Assembly: GCF_014649655.1 (NCBI RefSeq)
Contig: NZ_BMTL01000013.1
Span: 153,708 to 217,707 of the forward strand
Reading direction: 5' to 3'
Source: Streptomyces humidus
GTDB taxonomy: Bacteria > Actinomycetota > Actinomycetes > Streptomycetales > Streptomycetaceae
Length of the DNA stretch: 64,000 nucleotides
Made by a program: the position numbers and the translations under genes. The notes beneath the pieces are model-generated. The model did not search any database, was not told the origin of the DNA, and saw nothing but the letters and a program-made list of their open reading frames with translations. Below, piece after piece: positions 1 to 9,037 of this stretch (position 1 is its first letter; each line of letters begins with the position of its first letter).

Positions 1-1523
1 TCGTGCCCCGCCTGCCTGGCCGGCCCCGCCTGTTCTGCGGGCCCCGTGCGTCCCTTGCGGGCCGTGCCGCGGGTGTGGCTCGCGGCCACGGCTGCCGTCG
101 CGTCCGCAAGTCGGTCCAGCACCGCTTCGGCCTGCTCGTCGGTGATGGTCAGCGGCGGAAGCAGTCGTACGACACCGGCGTGGCGTCCTCCGAGTCCGAC
201 GATCAGGCCGCGCCGCAGGCACTCCCGCTGCAGGGCGAGGGCCAGCGCGGGGGCCACGGGGAAGGGACGGTGCGCACCGTCGATCCCGTCGCCCGCGCCG
301 GCCTCGGGATTCCCGTCGCCCTCATGAACCCCGCCGACCGCGTGGAAGTCGTCGGCCGCACGGGTGCCGTCGACCCTGCCGGGCTCCTGGCTCCCGACAC
401 TCCCGCACCCCGCTTCCGGGTCCACCATCTCGACCCCGATCATCAGTCCGCGCCCTCGCACGTCCCCCATGCACGGGAACTCCTCGGCGAGGCCCCGGAG
501 CCGGCTCAGCATGCGGGCGCCCAGCACGGCGGCACGGTCGGCGAGGCCGTTCTCACGGACGAAGGCGAGGGTGGCCGTACCGGCGGCCATGGCGAGCTGG
601 TTGCCGCGGAACGTGCCCGCGTGGGCCCCCGGTTGCCAGACGTCGAGGTCGTCGCGGTAGACGACGACGGCGAGCGGGAGGCTGCCGCCGACGGCCTTGG
701 ACAGGACCATCACGTCAGGAGTGATCCCGCTGTGTTCCACCGCCCAGAAGGCGCCGGTCCGCCCGACGCCCGTCTGGACCTCGTCGGCGATCAGCGGGAT
801 GGAGCGGTCCGCGGTGATCTGTCGCATCCGGCGCAGCCAGGCGTCCGGAGCCGGGATCACCCCGCCCTCCCCCTGGACCGGTTCGAGGATCATCCCGGCG
901 GGTCGCGGCACCCCCGACTTGGGATCGTCGAGGACGGACTCGGTCCAGCGGGCGGCGAGTTCGGCGCCGCGCTCGCCGCCGACGCCGAACGGGCAGCGGT
1001 AGTCCTGCGGGAAGGGCAACCGCGCCACCCGGACGTCCCCCGCGCCCCCGGAGACCTCGAGGGATCCGGCGGTCATCCCGTGGTAGGCGCCGGTGAAGGC
1101 CAGGACGCCGGTGCGGCCGGTGGCGGCCCGGACCAGCTTGAGAGCCGCCTCCACGGCGTCCGTGCCGGCCGGACCGCAGAACTGCACGCGCGCGCGGCCG
1201 GCCAGACCCGGTGGCAGGGTGCGGAACAGTTCGGTGACGAAGGCGTCCTTGACGGGGGTCGCGAGGTCGAGCACCTGCAGCGGCGCGCCCGAGTCGAGCA
1301 CTCCGCGGATGGCCTCCAGCACGACGGGATGGTTGTGGCCGAGGGCGAGAGCACCGGCGCCCGCGAGACAGTCGAGGTAGCGACGGCCGTCCGCGCCCTC
1401 GATGGTCAGCCCTCGTGCCCGCACCGGCACGATCGGCAGGGCGCGCGCACAGGTGCGCGCCGCCGACTCACGTGCCGTCTGACGCCTCAGAACGCTCTCG
1501 GGCACTGGCTCGGTCACGACCAC
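1..1523 (-). CDS. Class III PLP aminotransferase, diaminobutyrate transaminase-like (3' end cut by window edge)
   Basis: PLP-dependent class III transaminase, closest by eye to the diaminobutyrate--2-oxoglutarate group. The cofactor features are visible: GPAGTDAVEAALK near residue 118 (phosphate loop), AYHGMT near 146, Asp in ADEVQTGVGRTG at about 247 (pyridine nitrogen), and the Schiff-base Lys in VLSKAVGG at about 276. I chose the GTG at 1523 because a GGAGGA lies nine bases upstream; a second in-frame GTG is at 1517. A Gly/Asp/Ala-rich stretch at about residues 400-450 (bases about 190-340) interrupts the C-terminal domain. The frame is still open at base 1, so the end lies outside. In S. 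coelicolor the equivalent gene (SCO5799, from memory) sits beside siderophore-synthetase genes, so a role in diamine supply for a siderophore is inferred. Confidence 0.85.
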   Translation of the reverse strand, partial: MVVTEPVPESVLRRQTARESAARTCARALPIVPVRARGLTIEGADGRRYLDCLAGAGALALGHNHPVVLEAIRGVLDSGAPLQVLDLATPVKDAFVTELFRTLPPGLAGRARVQFCGPAGTDAVEAALKLVRAATGRTGVLAFTGAYHGMTAGSLEVSGGAGDVRVARLPFPQDYRCPFGVGGERGAELAARWTESVLDDPKSGVPRPAGMILEPVQGEGGVIPAPDAWLRRMRQITADRSIPLIADEVQTGVGRTGAFWAVEHSGITPDVMVLSKAVGGSLPLAVVVYRDDLDVWQPGAHAGTFRGNQLAMAAGTATLAFVRENGLADRAAVLGARMLSRLRGLAEEFPCMGDVRGRGLMIGVEMVDPEAGCGSVGSQEPGRVDGTRAADDFHAVGGVHEGDGNPEAGAGDGIDGAHRPFPVAPALALALQRECLRRGLIVGLGGRHAGVVRLLPPLTITDEQAEAVLDRLADATAAVAASHTRGTARKGRTGPAEQAGPARQAGH

Positions 1524-1803
1524 GGCTTCCCGTCCTCCCGCAGTTCAGGGGCCGGACGCGGACAGCGGACCCCCCACCGCTACCAACCCCGCACCGTCTT
1601 CGCGGTTACGGGTCGCCGCAAGATCTCCGCTGTGACCGAACAGTTGCCGTTCCGTCGGGAGCCGCCCACAGCGAGCGCATATCGTGTGGAGGCATCGCAC
1701 CCGGCCGTGGCACCCGCTCGAACTCGGTGCGACCCATCCGTGAGTTCCGCTCCGGGGGACGGCCGTTTTCTCAAGTTCGTTGACAGCAGGGGGAGTTCAG
1801 ACC

Positions 1804-3027
1804 ATGCGATCCACACGGCCGTCGTTCACCGTTCGACGGAGGAGGAACGCGCGCCGCGGAACTTCCCCCGTGCTGGGCGTCGTGGCCCTCGTCTCGGTGC
1901 TCGCGCTCACCGCGACCGCGTGCGACTCGGGCGACACCGTCGCCGGCGGCGAGACCGGCGCCTCCACGCCGGCCGTCGGCGACGGAAAGATCGTGATCCC
2001 GGACGACATCAAGGACAAGCTCAAAGAGCACGGGATCGACCTCGACAAGTGGAAGAACGGCGCCTGGAAGAACTGGGACCGGGACGACTGGCTGCGCGAG
2101 GCACAGGACTACGTCAACCCGATCATCAAGGGCCTGTGGGACCCGGACCGGATGCGCAAGGCGGAGGACCCGGACCGCAGCGTGGACGACAGCGATCTCT
2201 CCGGTGACCAGGGCGTGACCGACCCGACGCCGCAGGCGGTGGCCGCGCAGGCCGTGCCGACGAAGTACCACGCCAACGCCCCGGAGGCGGGCAAGGTGTT
2301 CTTCGACTCGCCCGAGGGCACGATGGTCTGCTCGGCGACGGTCGTGCGGGACCCCGCCCATCCGGGCAAGTCCAACCTCGTGTGGACGGCGGGCCATTGC
2401 GTGCACGCGGGCAAGGGCGGCGGCTGGTACCGCAACATAGCGTTCGTGCCGTCGTACAACGACCAGGGCCTGTCGTCCGCTCAGTTGCAGACAGCCGCCA
2501 AGGAGCAGGCCGCTCCGTACGGGGTCTGGTGGGGCGACTGGACGAAGACCTCGGACCAGTGGATCGCGCAGGGCGGCCAGACCGGCGGCGACGGCGCCTC
2601 CTACGACTACGCCGTCATCCATGTGACGCCGGAGGAGGGCGGCTCGGGCAAGTCCCTCGAGGAGACCGTCGGTTCGGCTCTCCCGGTGAACTTCACGGCA
2701 CCGGCGGTCCCGAAGATCGACAGCGTGACCGCGACCGGCTACCCGGCGGCGAAGCCGTACGACGGCCAGAAGCTCTACCAGTGCCAGGACAGGCCGGGGC
2801 GGTTCTCGATCAGCTCCGCGGACCCGACGATGTACCGCATCGGCTGCACGATGACCGGCGGTTCGTCCGGCGGCGGCTGGGTCGCCGCGGGCTCGGACGG
2901 CAAGCCGGCGCTGGTGTCCAACACCTCGATCGGCCCGGCGAAGTCGGGGTGGCTCGCGGGCCCGCGGCTCGGCGACGTGGCCAAGGGCGTCTACGACTCG
3001 GTGAGCGACAAGTTCGCCGGCCGTTAG
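1804..3027 (+). CDS. Lipoprotein trypsin-like serine protease
   Basis: Secreted chymotrypsin-fold protease of 407 residues. The N-terminus has an Arg-rich n-region, a hydrophobic core and the lipobox LTATAC, so Cys40 is probably lipidated and the enzyme sits on the outer face of the membrane. The catalytic triad reads as His198 in WTAGHC, Asp268 in YDYAVI and Ser355 in GGSSGGGW. Residues about 60-150 form a charged, Trp-rich pro-region-like segment. ATG 1804 follows a GGGGGAG ribosome site; a TTG at 1780 is in frame but less likely. It stands alone, convergent with hflX, and a strong hairpin separates the two. The substrate cannot be told. Confidence 0.85.
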   Translation: MRSTRPSFTVRRRRNARRGTSPVLGVVALVSVLALTATACDSGDTVAGGETGASTPAVGDGKIVIPDDIKDKLKEHGIDLDKWKNGAWKNWDRDDWLREAQDYVNPIIKGLWDPDRMRKAEDPDRSVDDSDLSGDQGVTDPTPQAVAAQAVPTKYHANAPEAGKVFFDSPEGTMVCSATVVRDPAHPGKSNLVWTAGHCVHAGKGGGWYRNIAFVPSYNDQGLSSAQLQTAAKEQAAPYGVWWGDWTKTSDQWIAQGGQTGGDGASYDYAVIHVTPEEGGSGKSLEETVGSALPVNFTAPAVPKIDSVTATGYPAAKPYDGQKLYQCQDRPGRFSISSADPTMYRIGCTMTGGSSGGGWVAAGSDGKPALVSNTSIGPAKSGWLAGPRLGDVAKGVYDSVSDKFAGR

Positions 3028-3187
3028 CCGGGCCGGCGGTGGACGCGCCGAGGGGACCCGCAGGGGAGCCTGCGCCGTGCCGCCGCCGTCTCCCCACCGC
3101 CGTTCGTCCCGGCTCGCCCGAGAAGCCGCCCTCACCGGGGCGTCGCTTCCGGAGAGCCCGAGGCGCGGCGGCCGGTGAGCCGGACAG

Positions 3188-3228
3188 GCCGTCGGCCCGT
3201 CCCCCGGAGAGGGGGACGGGCCGACGGC
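3188..3228. terminator. Bidirectional terminator hairpin between the protease gene and hflX
   Basis: Two perfect 18-base arms (3188-3205 and 3211-3228, beginning GCCGTCGGCCCG) surround a GGAGA loop. The hairpin lies between the converging 3' ends of the protease gene and hflX. There is no T-run, which is common for Streptomyces terminators. Confidence 0.85.
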
Positions 3229-3257
3229 GTACGGCGGGTAGGGCCGGTCGCGGCGGT

Positions 3258-4748
3258 CTACGCGGCTGCCGGGATGTACGGCGCGAGGTCCGCCGCCAGC
3301 TCCTCGTGCACCCGGGCCTTCAGCAGGGTGCCCTCCGCGGTGTGCTCCTCGGAGATCACCTCGCCTTCGGTGTGGGCGCGGGCGACCAGGCCGCCGTGGG
3401 TGTACGGCACGAGTGCCTCGACCTCGACCGACGGCCGCGGCAGCTCGTCGTCGATCAGGGCCAGCAGTTCGTCGATGCCCTGGCCGGTGCGGGCCGAGAC
3501 CGCGATGGAGCGCTTCTCGATCCGCATGAGCCGCTGGAGCGTCAGCGGGTCGGCCGCGTCCGCCTTGTTGATCACGACGATCTCGGGCACGCCGGTGGCG
3601 CCGACGTCCCGGACCACCTCGCGTACGGCGGCCAGCTGCTCCTCCGGGTTCGGGTGCGAGCCGTCCACCACGTGCAGGATCAGGTCGGACTCGCCGACCT
3701 CCTCCATGGTGGAGCGGAACGCCTCGACCAGGTGGTGCGGGAGGTGCCGGACGAAGCCGACGGTGTCGGCCAGCGTGTACAGACGGCCGCTCGGGGTCTC
3801 GGCCCGGCGCACGGTCGGGTCCAGGGTCGCGAACAGGGCGTTCTCGACCAGGACGCCCGCGCCCGTGAGCCGGTTGAGCAGGGACGACTTGCCGGCGTTG
3901 GTGTAGCCCGCGATGGCGACGGACGGCACCTTGTGGCGCTTGCGCTCCTGACGCTTGATCTCGCGGCCGGTCTTCATCTCCGCGATCTCACGGCGCATCT
4001 TCGCCATCTTCTCGCGGATCCGCCGACGGTCCGTCTCGATCTTGGTCTCACCGGGGCCACGGGTGGCGAGGCCGCCGCCCTTGCCGCCGCCCATCTGACG
4101 GGACAGCGACTGACCCCAGCCGCGCAGCCTCGGCAGCATGTACTGCATCTGCGCGAGCGCGACCTGCGCCTTGCCCTCTCGGGACTTGGCGTGCTGGGCG
4201 AAGATGTCGAGGATCAGGGCCGTACGGTCGATGACCTTGACCTTGACGACGTCCTCGAGGTGGATGAGCTGGCCCGGGCTGAGCTCTCCGTCGCAGATCA
4301 CGGTGTCGGCGCCGGTCTCCAGGACGATGTCCCGCAGTTCGTTCGCCTTGCCGGAGCCGATGTACGTGGCCGCGTCGGGCTTGTCACGGCGCTGGATCAC
4401 GCCGTCCAGCACGAGCGCTCCCGCCGTCTCCGCGAGGGCGGCCAGCTCCGCGAGGGAGTTGTCCGCGTCCTGCGAGGTTCCCGTGGTCCAGACGCCGACG
4501 AGCACCACGCGCTCCAGGCGGAGCTGTCGGTACTCGACCTCGGTGACGTCCTCGAGTTCGGTGGAGAGGCCCGCAACGCGGCGCAGGGCCGCGCGCTCGG
4601 AGCGGTCGAACTGGTCGCCGTCCCGGTCTCCGTCGATCTCGTGGCTCCAGGCGACGTCCTCTTCCATCAGGGCATCGGCCCGAAGACCTTCGGGGTAGGC
4701 GTGCGCAGTGCGCCGGGCGTCCTGGGAAGGGGAAGAAGAGGAGGTCAT
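3258..4748 (-). CDS. hflX: Ribosome-associated GTPase HflX
   Basis: HflX-type GTPase of 496 residues, which binds the 50S subunit and helps split stalled or stressed ribosomes. The N-terminal HflX domain (about 60-200) contains YIGSGKANEL, followed by a helical linker with the glycine-rich RQMGGGKGGG. The G domain starts at GYTNAGKSSLLN (P-loop, near residue 283) and continues with the switch motif DTVGFVRHLP and the base-specifying NKAD. ATG 4748 has AAGGA six bases upstream. The roughly 60-residue acidic N-terminal extension is longer than in E. coli HflX. It lies downstream of the aminopeptidase gene on the same strand, with a hairpin between them. Confidence 0.95.
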   Translation of the reverse strand: MTSSSSPSQDARRTAHAYPEGLRADALMEEDVAWSHEIDGDRDGDQFDRSERAALRRVAGLSTELEDVTEVEYRQLRLERVVLVGVWTTGTSQDADNSLAELAALAETAGALVLDGVIQRRDKPDAATYIGSGKANELRDIVLETGADTVICDGELSPGQLIHLEDVVKVKVIDRTALILDIFAQHAKSREGKAQVALAQMQYMLPRLRGWGQSLSRQMGGGKGGGLATRGPGETKIETDRRRIREKMAKMRREIAEMKTGREIKRQERKRHKVPSVAIAGYTNAGKSSLLNRLTGAGVLVENALFATLDPTVRRAETPSGRLYTLADTVGFVRHLPHHLVEAFRSTMEEVGESDLILHVVDGSHPNPEEQLAAVREVVRDVGATGVPEIVVINKADAADPLTLQRLMRIEKRSIAVSARTGQGIDELLALIDDELPRPSVEVEALVPYTHGGLVARAHTEGEVISEEHTAEGTLLKARVHEELAADLAPYIPAAA

Positions 4749-4830
4749 TGGATCCTTACGTCGTGGGGAATGCCGGTTCGGCGGCCTTCATGAAGGACAA
4801 CGCACGAATGCCCCGGGAGATTCCCGTGCA

Positions 4831-4868
4831 CCGTGCCGCGCCGACCGCACGATGGTCGCACGGCACGG
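4831..4868 (-). terminator. Hairpin between aminopeptidase and hflX
   Basis: An outer stem CCGTGCCG/CGGCACGG (4831-4838 and 4861-4868) encloses an inner stem CGACC/GGTCG around a seven-base loop. It lies after the aminopeptidase stop codon and before hflX, so it is probably that gene's terminator or a processing signal. Confidence 0.55.
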
Positions 4869-4885
4869 CCCGTCTCGTCATCGTC

Positions 4886-6409
4886 TTATTCCGATGCCCG
4901 TGGGGCCGTCCGCCCCGGCCTCGGGGCGGTCTTCGGCTCCGCCTTGTGTTCGGCCCTGGCGGCCGGGGCGGTGGGCTTCCAGTCCGGGTGTCCGGGCATC
5001 GCCGGCGTCTTCTCGGCGTACAGCCAGGCCTTGAAGAACCCGCTCAGGTCGCGGCCTGAGATCCGTTCGGCCAGGCGCTCGAAGTCGGCCGTGGACGCCG
5101 TGGAGTCGCGGTGGTCGTGCACCCAGACCCGTTCCAGGCGCTCGAACGCGGGGCGGCCGATCTCCTGGCGCAGCGCGTACAGGACGAGGGCCGCGCCGTC
5201 GTAGACGTTGGGCCGGAAGATGCTGATCTTCTGGCCCGGGTGGGGCGCCTTGGGCAGCGCCGGGGGGCCTCCCGCGGCGCGCCAGCGGTCGGAGGCGCTG
5301 TACGCGACCTTCATCCGCGCCTCCAGGGTGCGGCCCGCCTGCTCCTGGGCGTACAGCGCCTCGTACCAGGTCGCGTGTCCCTCGTTGAGCCACAGGTCGG
5401 ACCAGCTGCGCGGGCTGACGCTGTCGCCGAACCACTGGTGGGAGAGCTCGTGCACCATGATCGACTCGACGTACCACTTGGGATAGCCGGGCTCGGTGAA
5501 CAGGTCCTTCTCGAAGAGGGACAGGGTCTGCGTCTCCAGCTCGAACCCGGTCGAGGCGTCGGCCATGAGCAGGCCGTACGTCTCGAACGGGTAGGGACCG
5601 ACCTTGGTCTCCATCCAGGAGATCTGCTCCGGGGTCTTCTTCAGCCACGGTTCGAGGAGCTCGCGGTCCTTGGTGGGCACGACGTCCCGCAGGGGCAGTG
5701 CGCGCGGGCCCTTGCGGTGCACCACGGTGGACCGGCCGATCGAGACCTGGGCGAGTTCGGTGGCCATGGGGTGCCGGGTGCGGTAGGTCCAGGTCGTCGC
5801 CGCGCCGACGCGTTCGACTCCCTCCGGCAGGCCGCCCGCGACGGCCGTGTAGTCGTTGGGCGCGGTGACGCGGACGGTGAACATCGCCTTGTCGGAGGGG
5901 TGGTCGTTGCACGGGAAGACCAGGTGGGCGGCGTCGGCCTGGTTGGCCATGGCGAGGCCGTCCGCGGTCCTGACCCAGCCGCCGTCCCGGTCGTCGGCGC
6001 TCACCGGATCGCTGGTGTGCCGCACGGTGATCCGGACCCGGCTGCCCCGGGGCAGCGAGCTTCGCGGGGTGACCACCAGGTCGTCGCCTGCGCCGGCGAA
6101 GGCGGCGGGCTGGCCGTCGACCTGGACCGAGTCGACCTTGCCGTGGGCGAAGTCCAGGTTGATCCGGTCCAGGGCCGCCGTGGTCCGGGCGTCGATGGTG
6201 GTGACCGCCCGGAGGGGTTCGCTGTTGACGCCGGAGTAGGTGAACGACAGGTCGTACGACGCGACGTCGTATCCCGGGTTGCCCAGGTACGGGAAGAGGC
6301 GGTCGCCGACGCCGAGCGGGTCCGCCGGAGCGCTCGCGGCGACGAGGCAGACGGAGACGGCCGAGGCGAGCAGCGCGGACTTGAGCCGGACGCGGGGGGT
6401 GAGCAGCAT
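4886..6409 (-). CDS. Secreted M1 family zinc metalloaminopeptidase
   Basis: Protein of 507 residues with an N-terminal signal peptide (residues 1-29, cleavage probably after ASA), so it is exported. The N-terminal beta-saddle domain (about 40-230) precedes a thermolysin-like catalytic domain. The zinc site is complete: HELSH at 320-324 and the third ligand Glu343 in NEGHATWYEAL. This is about half the length of full M1 enzymes such as PepN and lacks their C-terminal helical domain, as in other short actinobacterial M1 peptidases. It probably removes N-terminal residues from peptides outside the cell. No strong ribosome site precedes ATG 6409. Confidence 0.9.
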   Translation of the reverse strand: MLLTPRVRLKSALLASAVSVCLVAASAPADPLGVGDRLFPYLGNPGYDVASYDLSFTYSGVNSEPLRAVTTIDARTTAALDRINLDFAHGKVDSVQVDGQPAAFAGAGDDLVVTPRSSLPRGSRVRITVRHTSDPVSADDRDGGWVRTADGLAMANQADAAHLVFPCNDHPSDKAMFTVRVTAPNDYTAVAGGLPEGVERVGAATTWTYRTRHPMATELAQVSIGRSTVVHRKGPRALPLRDVVPTKDRELLEPWLKKTPEQISWMETKVGPYPFETYGLLMADASTGFELETQTLSLFEKDLFTEPGYPKWYVESIMVHELSHQWFGDSVSPRSWSDLWLNEGHATWYEALYAQEQAGRTLEARMKVAYSASDRWRAAGGPPALPKAPHPGQKISIFRPNVYDGAALVLYALRQEIGRPAFERLERVWVHDHRDSTASTADFERLAERISGRDLSGFFKAWLYAEKTPAMPGHPDWKPTAPAARAEHKAEPKTAPRPGRTAPRASE

Positions 6410-6544
6410 GGACCACCGCTACCAGCGCGGACGCGGGCCGTGTGGGCGACGCGCGCCCGGCCCACCCGAACGGATGGCCCACACGCGTGCGCGGACGCCC
6501 TGGGGATCGGGGACTTGACGCGCGCGTCCCCGCGCGGGTGCGCC

Positions 6545-8737
6545 CTACGCGGGTTCGGCCGAGGCCTGCGCGTGGTGCTGCGCGCGGTCCACGTCGTACA
6601 CGCCGGGGACGTTGCGCATGGCTCTCATCAGGGCGGGCAGGTGGGCGGCGTCGGGAAGCTGGACGGTGTACGTGTGACGCACTCGCTGCTGAGCCGGGGG
6701 TTCCACGGTCGCGGAGACGATCTCGGCGCCCTCCAGCGCCATGGCCTCGGTGAGGTCGGCGAGGAGATGGGGCCGGCCGAACGATTCGGCGACCAGGGTG
6801 ACCCGGCAGCCGGTGCCGTCGCCCCAGCGCACGTCGACCTCTCCGCGCCCCGCACCCGCCATGCGCGCCACGGCGTCGCACTCAGCGCGGTGCACGGTGA
6901 CCACTCCCCCGCGCACCAGGAACCCGGTGACGTCGTCGAGCGGTACGGGTGTGCAGCACCCGGCGAGCCGCACGGCGGCGTCGGGCCGGTCGACGACCGT
7001 GACGGCGGCGCCGGGTCCGGGGCGCGGGGCCGGCGCGTCGGCTCCGAACGGGTCGGCCGTGGACCGGGCGGTGGCCAGTGCGGCCTTGGCTGCCTCCGGG
7101 GTCCCGGCCGGTGCGGAGTCCTCCTGCTCGGCCGGCGCCGGGTGCGTCGCCAGCCACCGCTGGATGGCGATCCGGGCGGCCGGGGTGTGGGCGTGCTCCA
7201 GCCACTCCCTGGACGGCTCCGAGGCGGGGTCCTGGCCCATGAGGAGCTGGACGGTGTCGCCGTCCCGCAGAACGGTGCTGAGGGTCGCCAGGCGGCCGTT
7301 CACCCGGGCGCCGATGCAGGCGTGGGCGTCCTCGCCGTACTGCGCGTACGCGGCGTCGACGCAGGTCGCGCCCTCGGGCAGGCCGAGTGTGCCGCCGTCC
7401 GGCCGGAAGACGGTGATCTCGCGGTCCTGCGCGAGGTCCTCGCGCAGGGTGGACCAGAACGTGTCGGGGTCGGGTGCGGCCTCCTGCCAGTCCAGGAGGC
7501 GGGAGAGCCAGCCGGGCCGCGTGGGGTCGACGCGCTCCTCGTCGGCCGCGGCTCGTTCCCGGGCCTGTTCCTCGGAAGGAGCCGGGTAGGGATTGCCGAG
7601 CGCCACGACGCCGGCCTCCGCGACCTTGTGCATCTGGTGCGTGCGGATGAGGACTTCGGCGACCTGGCCGTCCTCGCGGGCGACCGCGGTGTGCAACGAC
7701 TGGTACAGGTTGAACTTGGGGACGGCGATGAAGTCCTTGAACTCCGAGACCACCGGCGTCATACAGGTGTGCAGTTCACCCAGCACGGCGTAGCAGTCGG
7801 CGTCCTCGTTCACCAGCACGAGCAGACGGCCGAAGTCGGAGCCGCGCATCCGGCCGCGCTTGCGGGAGAAGCGGTGCACGGAGACGAAGTGCCGTGGGCG
7901 GATGACGACTTCGGCCTGGATGCCGGCTTCGCGCAGGATCGCGCGCATCGTGTCGGCGAACTCCGCAAGGGGGTCGTCCGCGCGGGAGGCGTTCTCGACG
8001 ATCAGCTCGCGGGTGTGCTCGTACTCCTCGGGGTGCAGGATCGCGAAGACGAGGTCTTCCAGCTCGGTCTTGAGGGCCTGGACGCCGAGGCGTTCGGCGA
8101 GCGGGATGAGGACGTCCCGGGTGACCTTGGCGATGCGCGCCTGTTTCTCGGGGCGCATCACGCCGAGGGTGCGCATGTTGTGCAGCCGGTCGGCGAGTTT
8201 GATCGACATCACGCGGACGTCGTTGCCGGTGGCGACGAGCATCTTGCGGAAGGTCTCGGGCTCGGCGGCCGCGCCGTAGTCGACCTTCTCCAGCTTGGTG
8301 ACGCCGTCGACGAGGTAGCGCACCTCGGCGCCGAACTGCTCACCGACCTGATCGAGCGTCACCTCGGTGTCCTCGACGGTGTCGTGGAGCAGCGAGGCGG
8401 TCAAGGTCGTGGTCTCCGCGCCGAGTTCGGCGAGGATCAGGGTCACCGCGAGGGGGTGGGTGATGTAGGGCTCGCCGCTCTTGCGCATCTGGCCGCGATG
8501 CGAGGACTCGGCGAGGACGTAGGCGCGACGCAGGGTTTCGAGGTCGGCGTCGGGGTGGTGGGCGCGGTGGACCTCGACGACGTGGCCGATCGCGTCCGGA
8601 AGGCGGCCGCGGGAGGCGGGGCCGAGCAGCGCTGCGCCGACCAGGCGGCGCAGGTCGATCCGGGGACGGCTGCGCCTGCGGGACGCGGCCGGCGCTACCG
8701 GGCCTGGGGTCGCAGGGTTCGTGGCCTCCGCACTCAT
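6545..8737 (-). CDS. rshA: RelA/SpoT homologue RshA, (p)ppGpp synthetase/hydrolase
   Basis: Long RSH protein of 730 residues controlling the alarmone (p)ppGpp. The HD hydrolase domain is intact, with RGQMRKSGEPYITHP and HDTVEDT (His118-Asp119). The synthetase domain retains FKDFIAVPKFNLYQSLHT and EVLIRT but departs from Rel consensus in the catalytic loop SDFGRLLVLV: the Asp aligns, while the usual following Arg is Leu. TGS and C-terminal ACT regions follow. The start is ATG 8737, because GGAGGT lies four bases upstream; the open frame continues to 8788. The main Rel protein is presumably elsewhere in the genome; from memory, S. coelicolor RshA is a second, condition-dependent alarmone enzyme. 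Confidence 0.9.
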   Translation of the reverse strand: MSAEATNPATPGPVAPAASRRRSRPRIDLRRLVGAALLGPASRGRLPDAIGHVVEVHRAHHPDADLETLRRAYVLAESSHRGQMRKSGEPYITHPLAVTLILAELGAETTTLTASLLHDTVEDTEVTLDQVGEQFGAEVRYLVDGVTKLEKVDYGAAAEPETFRKMLVATGNDVRVMSIKLADRLHNMRTLGVMRPEKQARIAKVTRDVLIPLAERLGVQALKTELEDLVFAILHPEEYEHTRELIVENASRADDPLAEFADTMRAILREAGIQAEVVIRPRHFVSVHRFSRKRGRMRGSDFGRLLVLVNEDADCYAVLGELHTCMTPVVSEFKDFIAVPKFNLYQSLHTAVAREDGQVAEVLIRTHQMHKVAEAGVVALGNPYPAPSEEQARERAAADEERVDPTRPGWLSRLLDWQEAAPDPDTFWSTLREDLAQDREITVFRPDGGTLGLPEGATCVDAAYAQYGEDAHACIGARVNGRLATLSTVLRDGDTVQLLMGQDPASEPSREWLEHAHTPAARIAIQRWLATHPAPAEQEDSAPAGTPEAAKAALATARSTADPFGADAPAPRPGPGAAVTVVDRPDAAVRLAGCCTPVPLDDVTGFLVRGGVVTVHRAECDAVARMAGAGRGEVDVRWGDGTGCRVTLVAESFGRPHLLADLTEAMALEGAEIVSATVEPPAQQRVRHTYTVQLPDAAHLPALMRAMRNVPGVYDVDRAQHHAQASAEPA

Positions 8738-9037
8738 GAGCACCTCCGGCTGCGTGGACCGGCGGACGGGGTGTCCCAGGGCGGACACGGCTCAGGGGAC
8801 TGGTGATCGGTCCCCCGTCCGGGCCGGTGCTTGATGCTACCGAGCCCATCACGCGGGACCGACCGCCTCTCGCCGAGCGTGAAACGGATCACCCATTCGA
8901 GCGATGGGTGAGGAGGTTTGCGGTTTTGAGCCACCCGCCCCGAAGCCGGTCGCGCATTCGAACCCGTGACCCGCCCTCGAGGCCGACCTTCTCTGCCGTT
9001 CGGCCGACCAGGCCTCCGATGCCAAGCCCCGACCATG
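8738..9037. other. 300-bp gap between dapF and rshA
   Basis: The gap holds the rshA leader and promoter region and the 3' side of dapF. An imperfect dyad GGTCACG/CGCGACC lies around 8960-8985 and exposes a TTCGAAT loop that imitates a tRNA T-arm, but no tRNA folds here. I see no convincing coding region. Confidence 0.5.

Noticed and set aside
8950..9000. Possible tRNA: TTCGAAT flanked by GGTCACG and CGCGACC resembles a T-arm
   Set aside because: The T-stem does not pair properly (G opposite G at the closing pair), and no acceptor or anticodon stem can be built around it.
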